A stretch of 64,000 nucleotides of DNA from Sphingomonas trueperi (lineage in GTDB: Bacteria; Pseudomonadota; Alphaproteobacteria; Sphingomonadales; Sphingomonadaceae): NCBI RefSeq assembly GCF_011927635.1, contig NZ_JAATJB010000012.1, forward strand, positions 62,001 to 126,000, read 5' to 3'. Below are positions 54,434-63,449 of this stretch, one piece after another (position 1 is the stretch's first letter; each line of letters opens with the position of its first letter). Position numbers and translations under genes: made by a program. The notes under the pieces are model-generated. The model was given only the letters and a program-made list of their open reading frames with translations, was not told where the DNA came from and did no database searches.

Positions 54434-55582
54434 ATGGCCGATGCTGAGTCCCGCCCGCACCGTCGCCGCCATGCCGGACCCGGCATGCCGCTGCCGGATA
54501 CCGTCGCGCTGGTGCTGCAGGGGGGCGGGGCGCTCGGCAGTTTCCAGGCCGGGGTCATCGAGGAACTCGCCACCGCCGCGATCGACGTGGACTGGGTGGC
54601 GGGCATTTCGATCGGCGCGGTCAATGCCGCGCTGTTCGCCGGCAATCCGCCCGAAAAACGGCTCGGCGCGATCCGCGCCTTCTGGGAGCAGGTGACCTCC
54701 GCACTGCCCGAATTCTCGCTGCCGATGAACGACCAGGCGCGCGAGATCAGCCATGAATGGGCCGCCGGCGCGGTGATGCTGGGCGGCGTTCCCGGTTTTT
54801 TCCGCCCGCGCCCGATCCCGCCCGCCTTCGCCGTGCCGGGTACGCCGGGCGCGCTGAGCTTCTACGATACCAGCCCCTTGCGCGAGACGCTGGATCGGCT
54901 GGTCGACTGGGACCTGCTGAACGACGGGCCGGTCCGGCTGTCGGTCGGCGCGGTCAATCTGCACAGCGGCAATTTCCGCTATTTCGATACGCGCGACGAA
55001 CGCATCGATGCGCGGCACATCATGGCGTCTGGTGCGTTGCCGCCCGGGCTGCCGCCGGTCGAGATCGACGGTTGCTGGTATTGGGACGGGGGACTCGTCT
55101 CCAACACCCCGCTTACCCATGTCCTCGATCGGCAGGAGGCCGAGATGCTCGTCTTCCAGGTCGATCTGTTCCCCGCGGAAAACGAACTCCCGCGCACGAT
55201 CATGGACGTGATGGGCCGCGAGAAGGAAATCCGTTTCTCCAGCCGCACCCGCGCCATTTCCGACGAACGGCTGCGGCTGCGCAAGGCGCGCGAGACGGTG
55301 CGGCGGCTGCTCGACAAGCTGCCCGAGCATGTCGCCGACGCGCCCGAGGTGCAGGCGGTGCGCGATCTGGTGACCGAATATCCGGTCAATGTCGTGCAGC
55401 TGATCTACCGCGCGAAGCTCTGGGAAGGCGGCTCGCGCGACTTCGAATTCTCCACACGGACGATGCACGAGCATTGGGAGGCCGGCCGTATCGCGGTCGC
55501 CGAAACCATGGCCAATTCGCGGCTCGTCGCGCAGAACATCCTCGACGGCAAGACTGCCGCTTTCGATCTCACCCAGCGTTAA
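54434..55582 (+). CDS. patatin-like phospholipase (DUF3734-containing)
   Basis: A 382-residue patatin-fold acyl hydrolase. The oxyanion QGGGALGSFQAG, the nucleophile GISIG (S59) and the catalytic D218 (WDGGLVSN) are all intact. The C-terminal 100 residues match the DUF3734-type extension found with patatins next to 3-hydroxybutyrate dehydrogenase. It may act on stored polyester granules or membrane lipids. The exact ATG (54434 or a farther upstream in-frame ATG) is uncertain, as no strong ribosome binding site is seen. Confidence 0.87.
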   Translation: MADAESRPHRRRHAGPGMPLPDTVALVLQGGGALGSFQAGVIEELATAAIDVDWVAGISIGAVNAALFAGNPPEKRLGAIRAFWEQVTSALPEFSLPMNDQAREISHEWAAGAVMLGGVPGFFRPRPIPPAFAVPGTPGALSFYDTSPLRETLDRLVDWDLLNDGPVRLSVGAVNLHSGNFRYFDTRDERIDARHIMASGALPPGLPPVEIDGCWYWDGGLVSNTPLTHVLDRQEAEMLVFQVDLFPAENELPRTIMDVMGREKEIRFSSRTRAISDERLRLRKARETVRRLLDKLPEHVADAPEVQAVRDLVTEYPVNVVQLIYRAKLWEGGSRDFEFSTRTMHEHWEAGRIAVAETMANSRLVAQNILDGKTAAFDLTQR

Positions 55583-55595
55583 AAGGAGTATGCCG

Positions 55596-56381
55596 ATGTT
55601 CCTCAAGGGCAAGTCCGCGATCGTCACCGGGTCCACGTCGGGCATCGGCCTCGCCTATGCGAAGGCGCTGGCGGCCGAGGGCGCGAATGTGCTGATCAAC
55701 GGCTTCGGCGACGCGGCGGCGATCGAGAAGGAGCGCGCGGCACTTGCGGAGACCAGCGGCGGCAAGGCGCTGTACGACGCCGCCGACATGACCAAGCCCG
55801 ACCAGATCGCGGCGATGGTCGCGCGGGCCGAGGCGGAGTTCGGCGCGGTCGACATCGTCATCTCCAACGCCGGCATCCAGCATGTCGCGCCGATCGACGA
55901 ATTCCCGCTGGAGAAGTGGGACGCGATCCTCGCGATCAATCTCAGCTCGACCTTCCACCTGATGCGCGCGGCGATCCCGGGCATGAAGCAGCGCAAATGG
56001 GGCCGGATCATCTCCACCGCCAGCGCGCACAGCCTGGTCGCCAGCCCCAACAAGTCGGCCTATGTCACTGCCAAGCATGGCCTGGCCGGCCTCACCAAGA
56101 CGGCGGCGCTGGAAGTGGCGACCCACGGCATCACGGTGAACTGCATCTCGCCGGGCTATGTCTGGACGCCGCTGGTCGAGAACCAGATCCCCGACACGAT
56201 GAAGACGCGGGGCCTGACCCGCGAGCAGGTGATCAACGACGTGCTGCTCGATGCCCAGCCGACCAAGCAGTTCGTGCTGCCCGAGCAGGTGGCCGCGCTG
56301 GCCCTGTTCCTGTGCCGCGACGAAGCCGCGCAGATCACCGGCGCGAACTATTCGATCGACGGCGGCTGGACTGCCGAATGA
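55596..56381 (+). CDS. hbdH: 3-hydroxybutyrate dehydrogenase
   Basis: A 261-residue NAD-dependent short-chain dehydrogenase that oxidises (R)-3-hydroxybutyrate to acetoacetate. The cofactor motif TGSTSGIGLAYA and the catalytic SAHSLVASPNKSAYVTAKHG (Ser, YxxxK) match the family, ending ITGANYSIDGGWTAE. I chose the ATG at 55596 because AAGGAG ends 7 bases upstream, whereas the earlier in-frame ATG is only 1 base away. It is coupled to the downstream DUF4893 gene by an ATGA overlap. Confidence 0.93.
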   Translation: MFLKGKSAIVTGSTSGIGLAYAKALAAEGANVLINGFGDAAAIEKERAALAETSGGKALYDAADMTKPDQIAAMVARAEAEFGAVDIVISNAGIQHVAPIDEFPLEKWDAILAINLSSTFHLMRAAIPGMKQRKWGRIISTASAHSLVASPNKSAYVTAKHGLAGLTKTAALEVATHGITVNCISPGYVWTPLVENQIPDTMKTRGLTREQVINDVLLDAQPTKQFVLPEQVAALALFLCRDEAAQITGANYSIDGGWTAE

Positions 56382-57004
56382 TGGTGCGCACCCTGGTCGC
56401 CTTGGGGCTGGGCGCGGCGCTGGCCGGCTGCAGCGTCTATCACGAGGCGACCTCGCCGGGGATGGACACGCGCCTCCCCTGGCGCCGGATCGCGACCGAC
56501 ACGGATCGCACCAAGCTGCGCAACTGGCGCAAGGCGTGGAGCGAGGCGCTGCCGCTCGCCCGCGCCGCCGACGTGAAGCTGATCGAGGGCGACCCTGCGC
56601 TGTTCGATCCCGATCGGGCGCTGGACACGGCGATGCCGCCGGCCGGCGCCTATCGCTGCCGCACCATCAAGCTGGGCGGCGGCGGCACCGCGGTGACCGC
56701 GATCGTCACCTATGATTGGCGGCCTTGCCCGATCACCGCGGATGGCGACCTGCGGCACTTCCGCATCGAGGGGGGCTTGCAGCGGCCCGAGGGCAATTTC
56801 TTCCCCGACGTGACCGCCCGCGTGACCTTTCTCGGCACGCTGGAAGTGGGCGACGACAGCGCACCGCTTCGCTACGGGCTCGACAACAAGCGCAACCTGA
56901 TCGGCTATGGCGAGCGGATCGGCGACCAGCGCTGGCGGCTGGTGATCCCCTATCCGGCGTTCGAATCGAAGGTCGACGTGATCGAGATCGTTCCCGCGGT
57001 TTGA
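56378..57004 (+). CDS. DUF4893-type lipoprotein
   Basis: A 208-residue protein with a lipobox LAGC near residue 20 (VALGLGAALAGC), hence a predicted membrane lipoprotein. The body (WRRIATDTDRTKLRNWRKAW, then IEGGLQRPEGNFFPD) fits the DUF4893 family known from sphingomonads; function unknown. Its ATG overlaps the hbdH stop, so it is co-transcribed with patatin and hbdH. Confidence 0.8.
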   Translation: MMVRTLVALGLGAALAGCSVYHEATSPGMDTRLPWRRIATDTDRTKLRNWRKAWSEALPLARAADVKLIEGDPALFDPDRALDTAMPPAGAYRCRTIKLGGGGTAVTAIVTYDWRPCPITADGDLRHFRIEGGLQRPEGNFFPDVTARVTFLGTLEVGDDSAPLRYGLDNKRNLIGYGERIGDQRWRLVIPYPAFESKVDVIEIVPAV

Positions 57005-57056
57005 CAGGCGGGCGGCCAGGCGTGACACTCGTGTCCATGACCGCAAAGGGGGCCCG

Positions 57057-58370
57057 ATGTTCACGTCTTTCCTGCTGGCCGGGGCAATGAGCCTCGGCAC
57101 GCCCGCCGCTGCTGCCGCCGATCCGGTGCGCGACGCCACGGCCAGGGCGATGCCGCAGCTGATGGCGCTCTACCGCGACCTCCACGCCCATCCCGAACTC
57201 AGCCTGCACGAGGTGCAGACCGCCGCCAAGCTCGCCGCCGCCGCGCGCGAGGCGGGCTATGAGGTGACCGAGAAGGTCGGCGGCACCGGCGTGGTCGCGG
57301 TGCTGCGCAACGGACCCGGCCCCGTCGTGCTGATCCGCGCCGACATGGACGGGCTGCCGGTGGTGGAGAATACCGGGCTGCCCTTCGCCTCCAAGGTCCG
57401 CGCGACCACCGACGAGGGGATCGAGAGCGGCGTGATGCACGCCTGCGGGCACGACACCCACATGGCGAGCTGGGTCGGCACGCTGCGCAACCTCGCGGCG
57501 ATGAAGGATCGCTGGCACGGCACCGTGGTAATGATCGCCCAGCCCGCCGAGGAGCGCGGGCGCGGCGCCAAGGCGATGCTCGACGACGGGCTGTTCACCC
57601 GCTTTCCCAAGCCGGGCTACGCGATCGCCTTCCACGACAGCGCCAGCCTGCCCGCCGGGCAGATCGGGGTGACACCCGGCTATGCGCTGGCAAACGTCGA
57701 CTCGGTCGACATCGTGGTGAAGGGCGTAGGCGGCCACGGCGCCTATCCGCACACGACCCGCGACCCGATCGTGCTCGCCGCGCGGATCGTCACCACGCTG
57801 CAGACCCTGGTCAGCCGCGAGATGGATCCGCAGCAGCCGGCGGTGGTGACCGTCGGCGCGATCCATGGCGGATCGAAGCACAACATCATCGGCAACGACG
57901 TGACGATGCTGCTCACCGTGCGCAGCTTCACCCCCGATTCGCGCCAGCAGCTGCTCGACGGGATCGCGCGCATCGCCAAGGGCGAGGCGATCGCGGCCGG
58001 CGTGCCGGAGGACCGGATGCCGGTGGTGACGGTGAAGGACGAATATACCCCGGCCACCTTCAACACCCAACCGCTCGCGGGGCGGCTGCAGGGGCTGTTC
58101 ACCACGCGCTTCGGCAAGGACCGGGTGGTCGAGACCAAGGCAGTGATGGGCGGCGAGGATTTCAGCCGCTACTGGCTCGCCGACAAGAGCATCCAGAGCA
58201 CGATCTTCTGGGTGGGCGGCGTGCCCCAGGCGAAGTGGGACGCTGCGCAGGGCGGCAAGGCGATGCTGCCCTCGCTCCACAGCGCCGAATGGGCTCCCGA
58301 TGCCGAGGCGGTGGTCAGCACCGCGACCGAGGCACTGACCGCGGCGGCGCTGGATATCCTGCAGCGGTAG
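57057..58370 (+). CDS. exported M20 amidohydrolase (hippurate hydrolase-like)
   Basis: A 437-residue metal-dependent amidohydrolase with a signal peptide (LLAGAMSLGTPAAAAA). M20 metal ligands are visible in HACGHDTHMA (about 141-150) and in the C-terminal GGEDFSRYW region, with the dimerisation domain between. It probably cleaves an N-acyl or amide bond in the periplasm. AAAGGGGG precedes the ATG. Confidence 0.9.
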   Translation: MFTSFLLAGAMSLGTPAAAAADPVRDATARAMPQLMALYRDLHAHPELSLHEVQTAAKLAAAAREAGYEVTEKVGGTGVVAVLRNGPGPVVLIRADMDGLPVVENTGLPFASKVRATTDEGIESGVMHACGHDTHMASWVGTLRNLAAMKDRWHGTVVMIAQPAEERGRGAKAMLDDGLFTRFPKPGYAIAFHDSASLPAGQIGVTPGYALANVDSVDIVVKGVGGHGAYPHTTRDPIVLAARIVTTLQTLVSREMDPQQPAVVTVGAIHGGSKHNIIGNDVTMLLTVRSFTPDSRQQLLDGIARIAKGEAIAAGVPEDRMPVVTVKDEYTPATFNTQPLAGRLQGLFTTRFGKDRVVETKAVMGGEDFSRYWLADKSIQSTIFWVGGVPQAKWDAAQGGKAMLPSLHSAEWAPDAEAVVSTATEALTAAALDILQR

Positions 58371-58446
58371 CGGGCGGGAAGGTCTGGTGTCGTTATGCGG
58401 TCAGTTTCCGCTGCGGCCGAGCGCTCTCGCCAGTGCCCCGAAGATC

Positions 58447-58540
58447 GTCATCCCGGCGAAAGCCGGGGTCCATCCGCCTCTCCGCCGCTGCAAGAGCTTC
58501 AGGCGAGACCCCAATGGGCCCCGGCTTTCGCCGGGGTGAC
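58447..58540. repeat. 94-bp inverted-repeat element, copy 2 (opposite orientation)
   Basis: Begins GTCATCCCGGCGAAAGCCGG and ends CCGGCTTTCGCCGGGGTGAC; the reverse complement matches the element at 6161-6254 along most of its length, including CCCATTGGGGTCTC and the ATGGACCCC end. It lies in the 211-bp interval between the amidohydrolase and the convergent HhH protein, where it may end both transcripts. Confidence 0.85.
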
Positions 58541-58581
58541 GGTTTGGGAGTAGCGATGGCTATTATCAGTGCGGCCTGGCA

Positions 58582-59220
58582 TCAAAGCTTGCCGAACACC
58601 GCTTCATAGCCCGCCCTATCGCCCTCGGCGAGGAAGCGGGCCTGGTCGATCCAGCGGTCGCGGGTCATGCGGCCCTGGAAGCTGCCGAGCTGGGCGTCGA
58701 GCGCCTTGGCGCCGGCCTCGTCGAGCGCGGCGAGCTGGGCGAAACGGGTGATGCCGAGTTCGTTGAGCCGTGCGGCCAGCTTGGGGCCGACGCCCTTCAG
58801 CCGGGTGAGATCGTCACCGCCCGCTGCGGGCGCCGCTTCCACAGGTGCGGGCGCGACAGGCGCCGGTTGGGCATTGGTATCCGCCGCGAGCGCCGCCGAT
58901 GGGGCCGCGATCGGCGCGGCGGCCGCAATCGGCTCGTCGGCGAGCGGGCCGGGCGCGGGCATGGGTGCCGGCACTTCGGGCGCGCTGGTCGTCACCGAGG
59001 GAGGCTCGATCGGCTTGGCCGGATCGACGACTTCGAGCTCGCCGCGCTCGTCCAGTTCCTCGCGCGCCTTGCGGCGGCGGATCGCCAGACGCGTGCCCCA
59101 GATCAGGATGAACACCGCCAGCGCCGCGCCCAGCGCGATGAGGACGAACGACGTGGTCAGCCAGCCCGTCTCGGCGGTAGCGGCGACCGCGCCATAGCCC
59201 TGGGAAACCTGATCGTTCAT
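58582..59220 (-). CDS. membrane-anchored helix-hairpin-helix protein
   Basis: A 212-residue protein: an N-terminal membrane helix (TTSFVLIALGAALAVFILIWG), a charged stretch, a long Pro/Ala-rich linker (about 75-130), and a C-terminal HhH-like domain (LTRLKGVGPKLAARLNELG) near residues 140-160. The HhH fold usually binds DNA non-specifically. Similar tail domains occur on several alphaproteobacterial membrane and ribosomal proteins. Its partner at the membrane is unknown. Confidence 0.82.
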   Translation of the reverse strand: MNDQVSQGYGAVAATAETGWLTTSFVLIALGAALAVFILIWGTRLAIRRRKAREELDERGELEVVDPAKPIEPPSVTTSAPEVPAPMPAPGPLADEPIAAAAPIAAPSAALAADTNAQPAPVAPAPVEAAPAAGGDDLTRLKGVGPKLAARLNELGITRFAQLAALDEAGAKALDAQLGSFQGRMTRDRWIDQARFLAEGDRAGYEAVFGKL

Positions 59221-59326
59221 GCGTGCCGCTCCAAGGTTCGCTTGCCTTGTCCTTCCCTTAGCGTGCGGTGCGGCCGCGTCCACCCATCTGCGCGGCGGGA
59301 CGCACGCTGCAGAGGATAGCCGGGCG

Positions 59327-59959
59327 TTAGCGGATTCGCGGCTCGGGCGCGCCGCGGGCGCGCAGGCGCAGTGCCAGGACGTAGATGATGATCGCCACGC
59401 CGGCGAACAGGAACCATTGCACCGCATAGGCGAGGTGGTTGTTGGGCACGCTGGCGATGTCGGGCGGGGCGCTCGGCTCCAGCCCCGGCGCTGCCTGGTC
59501 GGAGACCAGCATCAGCGGCTGGGGTGCGGAATCGAAGATGCCGGCGATCAGCGGGCGGTGGTCCGGCGCGCGGGTGAGGGTGCCGCTCACCACCCCGCCG
59601 GGCCAGTGCGGGCGGAACATCGGGTCGCGGGTCACTCCCATGTCGACCAGCAATGTCGCGTCGGCATGGGTGCGGCAGGTGGCGATCTGCCGCCAGCCCT
59701 GCAGGCCCTGGACCCCCCGCCCGCCCTGGCGCGCCCAGCGGGTGACCGACTGGCAGGCAGAACGGGCATGGCGGAACAGCAGCGAGGCATCGGCCGCGCC
59801 GCTCTCGATCGTGATCGTCGGCTGCATCGTGTTGGCGGCGAACACCGCCAGCGCGCTCTCCTTCTGCGCCCGCCGGTCGAGCTGCCAGAAGCCGAGCGCG
59901 ATCATCGCCGCGACGGCGAGGCCGACTAGCAGGGTAGGGATCAGGGGCACGCCGCGCAT
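59327..59959 (-). CDS. SURF1 family cytochrome c oxidase assembly protein
   Basis: A 210-residue inner-membrane protein with two helices, one near the N-terminus (PLIPTLLVGLAVAAMIALGFW) and one near the C-terminus (HLAYAVQWFLFAGVAIIIYV). The motif RRAQKESAL and the final WFLFAG follow SURF1, which helps insert heme a into subunit I. It starts 1 bp after the DUF983 stop. Confidence 0.9.
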   Translation of the reverse strand: MRGVPLIPTLLVGLAVAAMIALGFWQLDRRAQKESALAVFAANTMQPTITIESGAADASLLFRHARSACQSVTRWARQGGRGVQGLQGWRQIATCRTHADATLLVDMGVTRDPMFRPHWPGGVVSGTLTRAPDHRPLIAGIFDSAPQPLMLVSDQAAPGLEPSAPPDIASVPNNHLAYAVQWFLFAGVAIIIYVLALRLRARGAPEPRIR

Positions 59960-59960
59960 G

Positions 59961-60362
59961 TCAGTCCTCGGCGATTCGGCCCTCATGGGCCCGGTTGCGA
60001 AATTCGAGCGCGAGCAGCAGCCCCTTGGCCACGCGCAGCGATCCCACCACCATCGCCAGCGTGACCGGCGGCCAGAGCAGCAGATGGACCCAGACGGGCG
60101 GGGAGAAGCTGAACTCCACCCATAGCGCCAGGATCGTCACCAGCGCGCCGATGCCGAGGGTGAGGAACACCACCGGCCCGTCGCCGACGTTGAACTTCGT
60201 GAAATCGAGCCCGCAGGCGGAACAACGCTCGGAAAAGGCGGTGAAGCTGCGGAACAGCGTCCTGGCGCCGCAGCGCGGGCAGCAGCCGTAGAGGCCCGAT
60301 GCGATCGGGGGCGGCAACGCAACGCTGCCGCCCCCTGTGGGATCGGGTGTCGGTGCGGCCAC
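59961..60362 (-). CDS. DUF983 family protein
   Basis: A 133-residue membrane protein with two helices in the C-terminal half and an N-terminal zinc-ribbon-like CCPRCG / CSACG pair (about 24-48). DUF983 genes accompany cytochrome oxidase assembly genes in alphaproteobacteria. I start at GTG 60362, 1 bp after the ctaE stop. It lies between ctaE and SURF1. Confidence 0.88.
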   Translation of the reverse strand: MAAPTPDPTGGGSVALPPPIASGLYGCCPRCGARTLFRSFTAFSERCSACGLDFTKFNVGDGPVVFLTLGIGALVTILALWVEFSFSPPVWVHLLLWPPVTLAMVVGSLRVAKGLLLALEFRNRAHEGRIAED

Positions 60363-60363
60363 G

Positions 60364-61248
60364 TCAGCCGGCGTGGACCGGCGCGCCCCAACCGCCCCAG
60401 ACATAGATCGACGCGAACAGGAACAGCCAGACGACGTCGACGAAGTGCCAGTACCAGGCCGCCGCCTCGAAGCCGAAATGCTGGCGGGGGGTGAAGTCGC
60501 CGCGATAGGCGCGCACCAGGTTCACGACCAGGAAGATCGTGCCGACGATCACGTGGAAGCCGTGGAAGCCCGTCGCCATGAAGAAGGCGCCGCCATAGCT
60601 GGAGCCGCCCTCGCTCGCCGCCTTGAAGGGGAAGGGGGCCTCCATATACTCGTACGCCTGGAGGCAGCTGAAGATGAAGCCGAGCACCACGGTGAGCCAC
60701 AGGCCCTTCTTCACCGTGTCGTTCTCGCCCACGCCGATCAGGCCCCACAGCCCGCGCAGTTCGCCGCCGCGCTCGTTGTGGATCAGGCCGTGATGCGCCC
60801 AGGTGACGGTGCAGCCCGAGCAGAGCAGGATCAGCGTGTTGAGCAGCGGGAACTGCCAGGCATCGAGCACCTCCATGCCCTTGGGCGGCCAGGTGCCGCC
60901 GACTGCCTCAACCGTGGAGGGGAAGAGCGCGAAATCGAACCAGGCCCAGAACCAGCCGACGAAGAACATCACTTCGGAGGCGATGAACAGGATCATGCCG
61001 TAGCGCAGATGGAGCTGGACGATCGGGGTGTGATCGCCGGCATGCGCCTCCTGGATCACCTTGCCCCACCAGCCGAACATGGTGAGCAGCACCAGCAGGA
61101 AGCCGGTGGTCAGCACCAGCGTTCCGTTCGCCATCTTGTGCATCCACATCACGGCGCCCGAGGCGAGGACCAGCCCGCCCAGCGAGCCCAGCAGCGGCCA
61201 GATGCTCGGCGGCAGGATATGATACTGGTGGTTCTTTGCTCCAGCCAT
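60364..61248 (-). CDS. ctaE: cytochrome c oxidase subunit III
   Basis: Subunit III of the aa3-type cytochrome c oxidase; 294 residues, seven membrane helices, with the family stretches NHQYHILPPSIWPLLG and WAHHGLIHNE and the HVIVGTIFL and WHFVDVVWLFLF helices near the C-terminus. The gene lies 36 bp after ctaG. Catalytic subunits I and II are not in the window. Confidence 0.95.
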   Translation of the reverse strand: MAGAKNHQYHILPPSIWPLLGSLGGLVLASGAVMWMHKMANGTLVLTTGFLLVLLTMFGWWGKVIQEAHAGDHTPIVQLHLRYGMILFIASEVMFFVGWFWAWFDFALFPSTVEAVGGTWPPKGMEVLDAWQFPLLNTLILLCSGCTVTWAHHGLIHNERGGELRGLWGLIGVGENDTVKKGLWLTVVLGFIFSCLQAYEYMEAPFPFKAASEGGSSYGGAFFMATGFHGFHVIVGTIFLVVNLVRAYRGDFTPRQHFGFEAAAWYWHFVDVVWLFLFASIYVWGGWGAPVHAG

Positions 61249-61284
61249 GGGCGTATCCCAATCCTCTCTCTATTTTGCGCGATG

Positions 61285-61824
61285 CTAGCTTGGTGTCTTC
61301 GGCGAATCCACTGGATAAAATGTATAGGACAAGGTGATCTCCTCGACGTCGCGCGCGTCGGGATCGTTGAGAATCTTCGGGTCGACGAAGAAGATCACCG
61401 GCATGCGGACGGTCTCGCCCGGCTGCAGCGTCTGCTGGGTGAAGCAGAAGCACTGGATCTTGGTGAAATATTTGCCGACCTGCGCCGGCGTGACGTTGAA
61501 CGTCGCGGTGCCGGTAAGCGGCCGGTTGGAGGTGTTGGTGGCGGTGAAGAAGGCCATGTCGCGGCCGCCGATGTCGATTGTGTCCTCGCGCCGCTCGGGC
61601 GCGAACTTCCACGGCAGCTTGGGGCTGACATTGCTGTCGAACGCCACCGTAATCTTCTGCCCCGTGGCGCCGGGCGCGCGCAGGCCGCGCTGGGTGGTGC
61701 CGTTGAGCCCGGTCGCCTCGCAGAACATCCGGTAGAGCGGCACCGCGGCAAAGCCCAGCCCGGTCATGCCGCACACCAGCACGGCACCCATCAGGCCGAC
61801 GCGCAGGTTGCGGCTGATCCTCAT
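61285..61824 (-). CDS. ctaG: cytochrome c oxidase assembly protein CtaG (Cox11 type)
   Basis: Copper chaperone for the CuB site of oxidase subunit I. The 179-residue protein has one N-terminal helix and a periplasmic domain with the copper-binding CFCFTQQ and later PVIFFVDP motifs. The start overlaps the upstream small gene (ATGA, 61821-61824). It follows ctaB and the 56-residue protein. Confidence 0.93.
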   Translation of the reverse strand: MRISRNLRVGLMGAVLVCGMTGLGFAAVPLYRMFCEATGLNGTTQRGLRAPGATGQKITVAFDSNVSPKLPWKFAPERREDTIDIGGRDMAFFTATNTSNRPLTGTATFNVTPAQVGKYFTKIQCFCFTQQTLQPGETVRMPVIFFVDPKILNDPDARDVEEITLSYTFYPVDSPKTPS

Positions 61825-61991
61825 CCGCCGTGCCCGAGCTGCATCTTCACGATCGAGATCGCGAACACCAGCACGACGAAGCCGCCGAGCAGCAGCGCCA
61901 TCACCCGGGCGCGCGATCGCTGGCGCGCGCGGATCAGCTCCAGTTCCGATGCCGGCATGTCGTTACCATCCTCTCCGCGGGAATCGTTCAT
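61821..61991 (-). CDS. 56-residue oxidase-cluster membrane protein (CoxF-like)
   Basis: A single-helix protein ([22 protein letters not shown]). It starts at an ATG overlapping the ctaB stop (ATGA) and its stop overlaps the ctaG start, the same three-gene coupling seen in related alphaproteobacteria. An in-frame ATG at 61958 would shorten it to 45 residues. Function unknown. Confidence 0.8.
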   Translation of the reverse strand: MNDSRGEDGNDMPASELELIRARQRSRARVMALLLGGFVVLVFAISIVKMQLGHGG

Positions 61992-62893
61992 CCGATCCAC
62001 CTGTCGATCACGAGCGCACCAAATAGCACGAACAGATACAATATCGAGAATTTGAACAGCCGCTTTTCCGGGATCATACGGTCTTCCGGTTCGGTGCGGC
62101 GGGTGGCGACCTGGATCGCCATGGCGAGGAAGATGCCGGACATCACCGCGGCGGTGAGGCCATAGACCATGCCGCTCAGCCCCAGCGGCCAGGGCGCGGC
62201 GGCGGCGGCGATCATCGGCAGGGTGTAGAGGCCGATCTGGATGCGCGTGGTGCGCTCGCCGGAGACGACCGGGAGCATCGGCACGCCGGCATTGGCGTAA
62301 TCGGTCTTCACGAACAGCGCGAGCGCCCAGAAATGCGGCGGCGTCCACAGGAAGATCAGCGCGAACAGCAGCACCGGCAGCGTCGCGACATTGCCCGTCG
62401 CCGCCGCCCAGCCGATCAGCGGCGGGAAGGCGCCGGCCGCGCCGCCGATGACGATGTTCTGCGGCGTCCGGCGCTTGAGCCAGATCGTGTAGACGAACAC
62501 GTAGAACAGGATCGAGACGGCGAGGATCAGCGTCGCGACGAGGTTGATCGCGACATACATCAGCACCAGGCTGAACACCGCGAGCCCCACGCCGAAATGC
62601 AGCGCCGACTGGCGGTCCATCCGGCCCGCGGGTAGCGGGCGCCCTTGCGTCCGCTTCATCTTGGCGTCGAGATCGGCCTCGTACCATTGGTTGAGCGCGC
62701 CCGCGGCACCGGCACCGAGCGCAATGCACAGGATCGCGGTGAAGCCGAGCACCGGGTGGATCGGCACGGGTGCTGCGAGCATGCCGCACAGCCCGGTGAA
62801 GACGACCAGCGTCATCACCCGGGGCTTGGTGAGGGCAAGGAAATCGCGCCAATCGGCGGGCAGTGCGGGATTGGCGTTGGTCACGGACATCAT
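61988..62893 (-). CDS. ctaB: protoheme IX farnesyltransferase (heme O synthase)
   Basis: CtaB adds a farnesyl group to heme b to make heme o. The 301-residue polytopic protein has the prenyl-diphosphate binding [21 protein letters not shown] (in part; DxxxD) and later [12 protein letters not shown]. The ATG is at 62893 (two in-frame ATGs, 3 bases apart). It is the first gene of the minus-strand oxidase assembly cluster seen here, coupled to the 56-residue gene. Confidence 0.95.
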   Translation of the reverse strand: MMSVTNANPALPADWRDFLALTKPRVMTLVVFTGLCGMLAAPVPIHPVLGFTAILCIALGAGAAGALNQWYEADLDAKMKRTQGRPLPAGRMDRQSALHFGVGLAVFSLVLMYVAINLVATLILAVSILFYVFVYTIWLKRRTPQNIVIGGAAGAFPPLIGWAAATGNVATLPVLLFALIFLWTPPHFWALALFVKTDYANAGVPMLPVVSGERTTRIQIGLYTLPMIAAAAAPWPLGLSGMVYGLTAAVMSGIFLAMAIQVATRRTEPEDRMIPEKRLFKFSILYLFVLFGALVIDRWIG

Positions 62894-62933
62894 CGTTCCC
62901 GATATACGGCGCGCGCCCGGCGGGCGAAAGAGG

Positions 62934-63218
62934 TCAGCCGAGTCGCTTGGCGTTGGCCCGCACCTTGCGGCGATAATGCCGCAGCGTCTTGCTCGCCTGC
63001 GCCTCGGGCGTGCTGCCCAGCCGGCCGGTGGCGGCGGCGACCTGAAGCTCCCAGGCGGCCTGCATCTTCTCGGCGACCATGCGCTGTGCCTCGGCCGTCG
63101 CGCCGGGGCCGCCGGCAGCAAGCTTGGTCAGCCGCATCCCGATCACGGTCGAGGCCTCGATGCCCAGCATCCAGCTGTCGAGGCCGATCTTCATCCAGTC
63201 GGCATAGGGGCTGCGCAT
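62934..63218 (-). CDS. small sphingomonad protein of unknown function (phasin-like?)
   Basis: A 94-residue, Ala-rich, mostly helical protein ([27 protein letters not shown]) ending in a basic tail ([14 protein letters not shown]). The helical, amphipathic character is vaguely phasin-like, which would fit the PHB genes in the window, but no family motif is clear. I start at ATG 63218, which has GGAG 7 bases upstream. It lies between ctaB and the TonB receptor, on the minus strand. Confidence 0.75.
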   Translation of the reverse strand: MRSPYADWMKIGLDSWMLGIEASTVIGMRLTKLAAGGPGATAEAQRMVAEKMQAAWELQVAAATGRLGSTPEAQASKTLRHYRRKVRANAKRLG

Positions 63219-63449
63219 CGACGTCTCCAAAATACTACCGGACCAACGAGCAAACGCGCGAGCGACGCGTCCGGGGGCGTCGTGCAGGATAGCGGATAGA
63301 AGTTACCGAAACCGCTGATGCGCCCATCGTCGCGGCGAGGCCAGCCGATTCGGTGCCGGTGTGCCGCGTGGTGACACATGCTATTGCAACTGATTATTAA
63401 TACGCCTATGCGGCCGCCCAACGAGAATATCTGCATCGGGGCGCATCCA
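63219..63449. promoter_or_regulatory. promoter region of the TonB receptor with a Fur-like site
   Basis: Between divergent genes; relatively AT-rich near 63381-63402, where CTATTGCAACTGATTATTAATA lies. This weakly resembles alphaproteobacterial Fur sites (TGCAA-like half plus AT-rich centre). A regulator such as the Fur encoded at 10398 would be expected to act here. No clear -35/-10 pair can be called. Confidence 0.4.
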
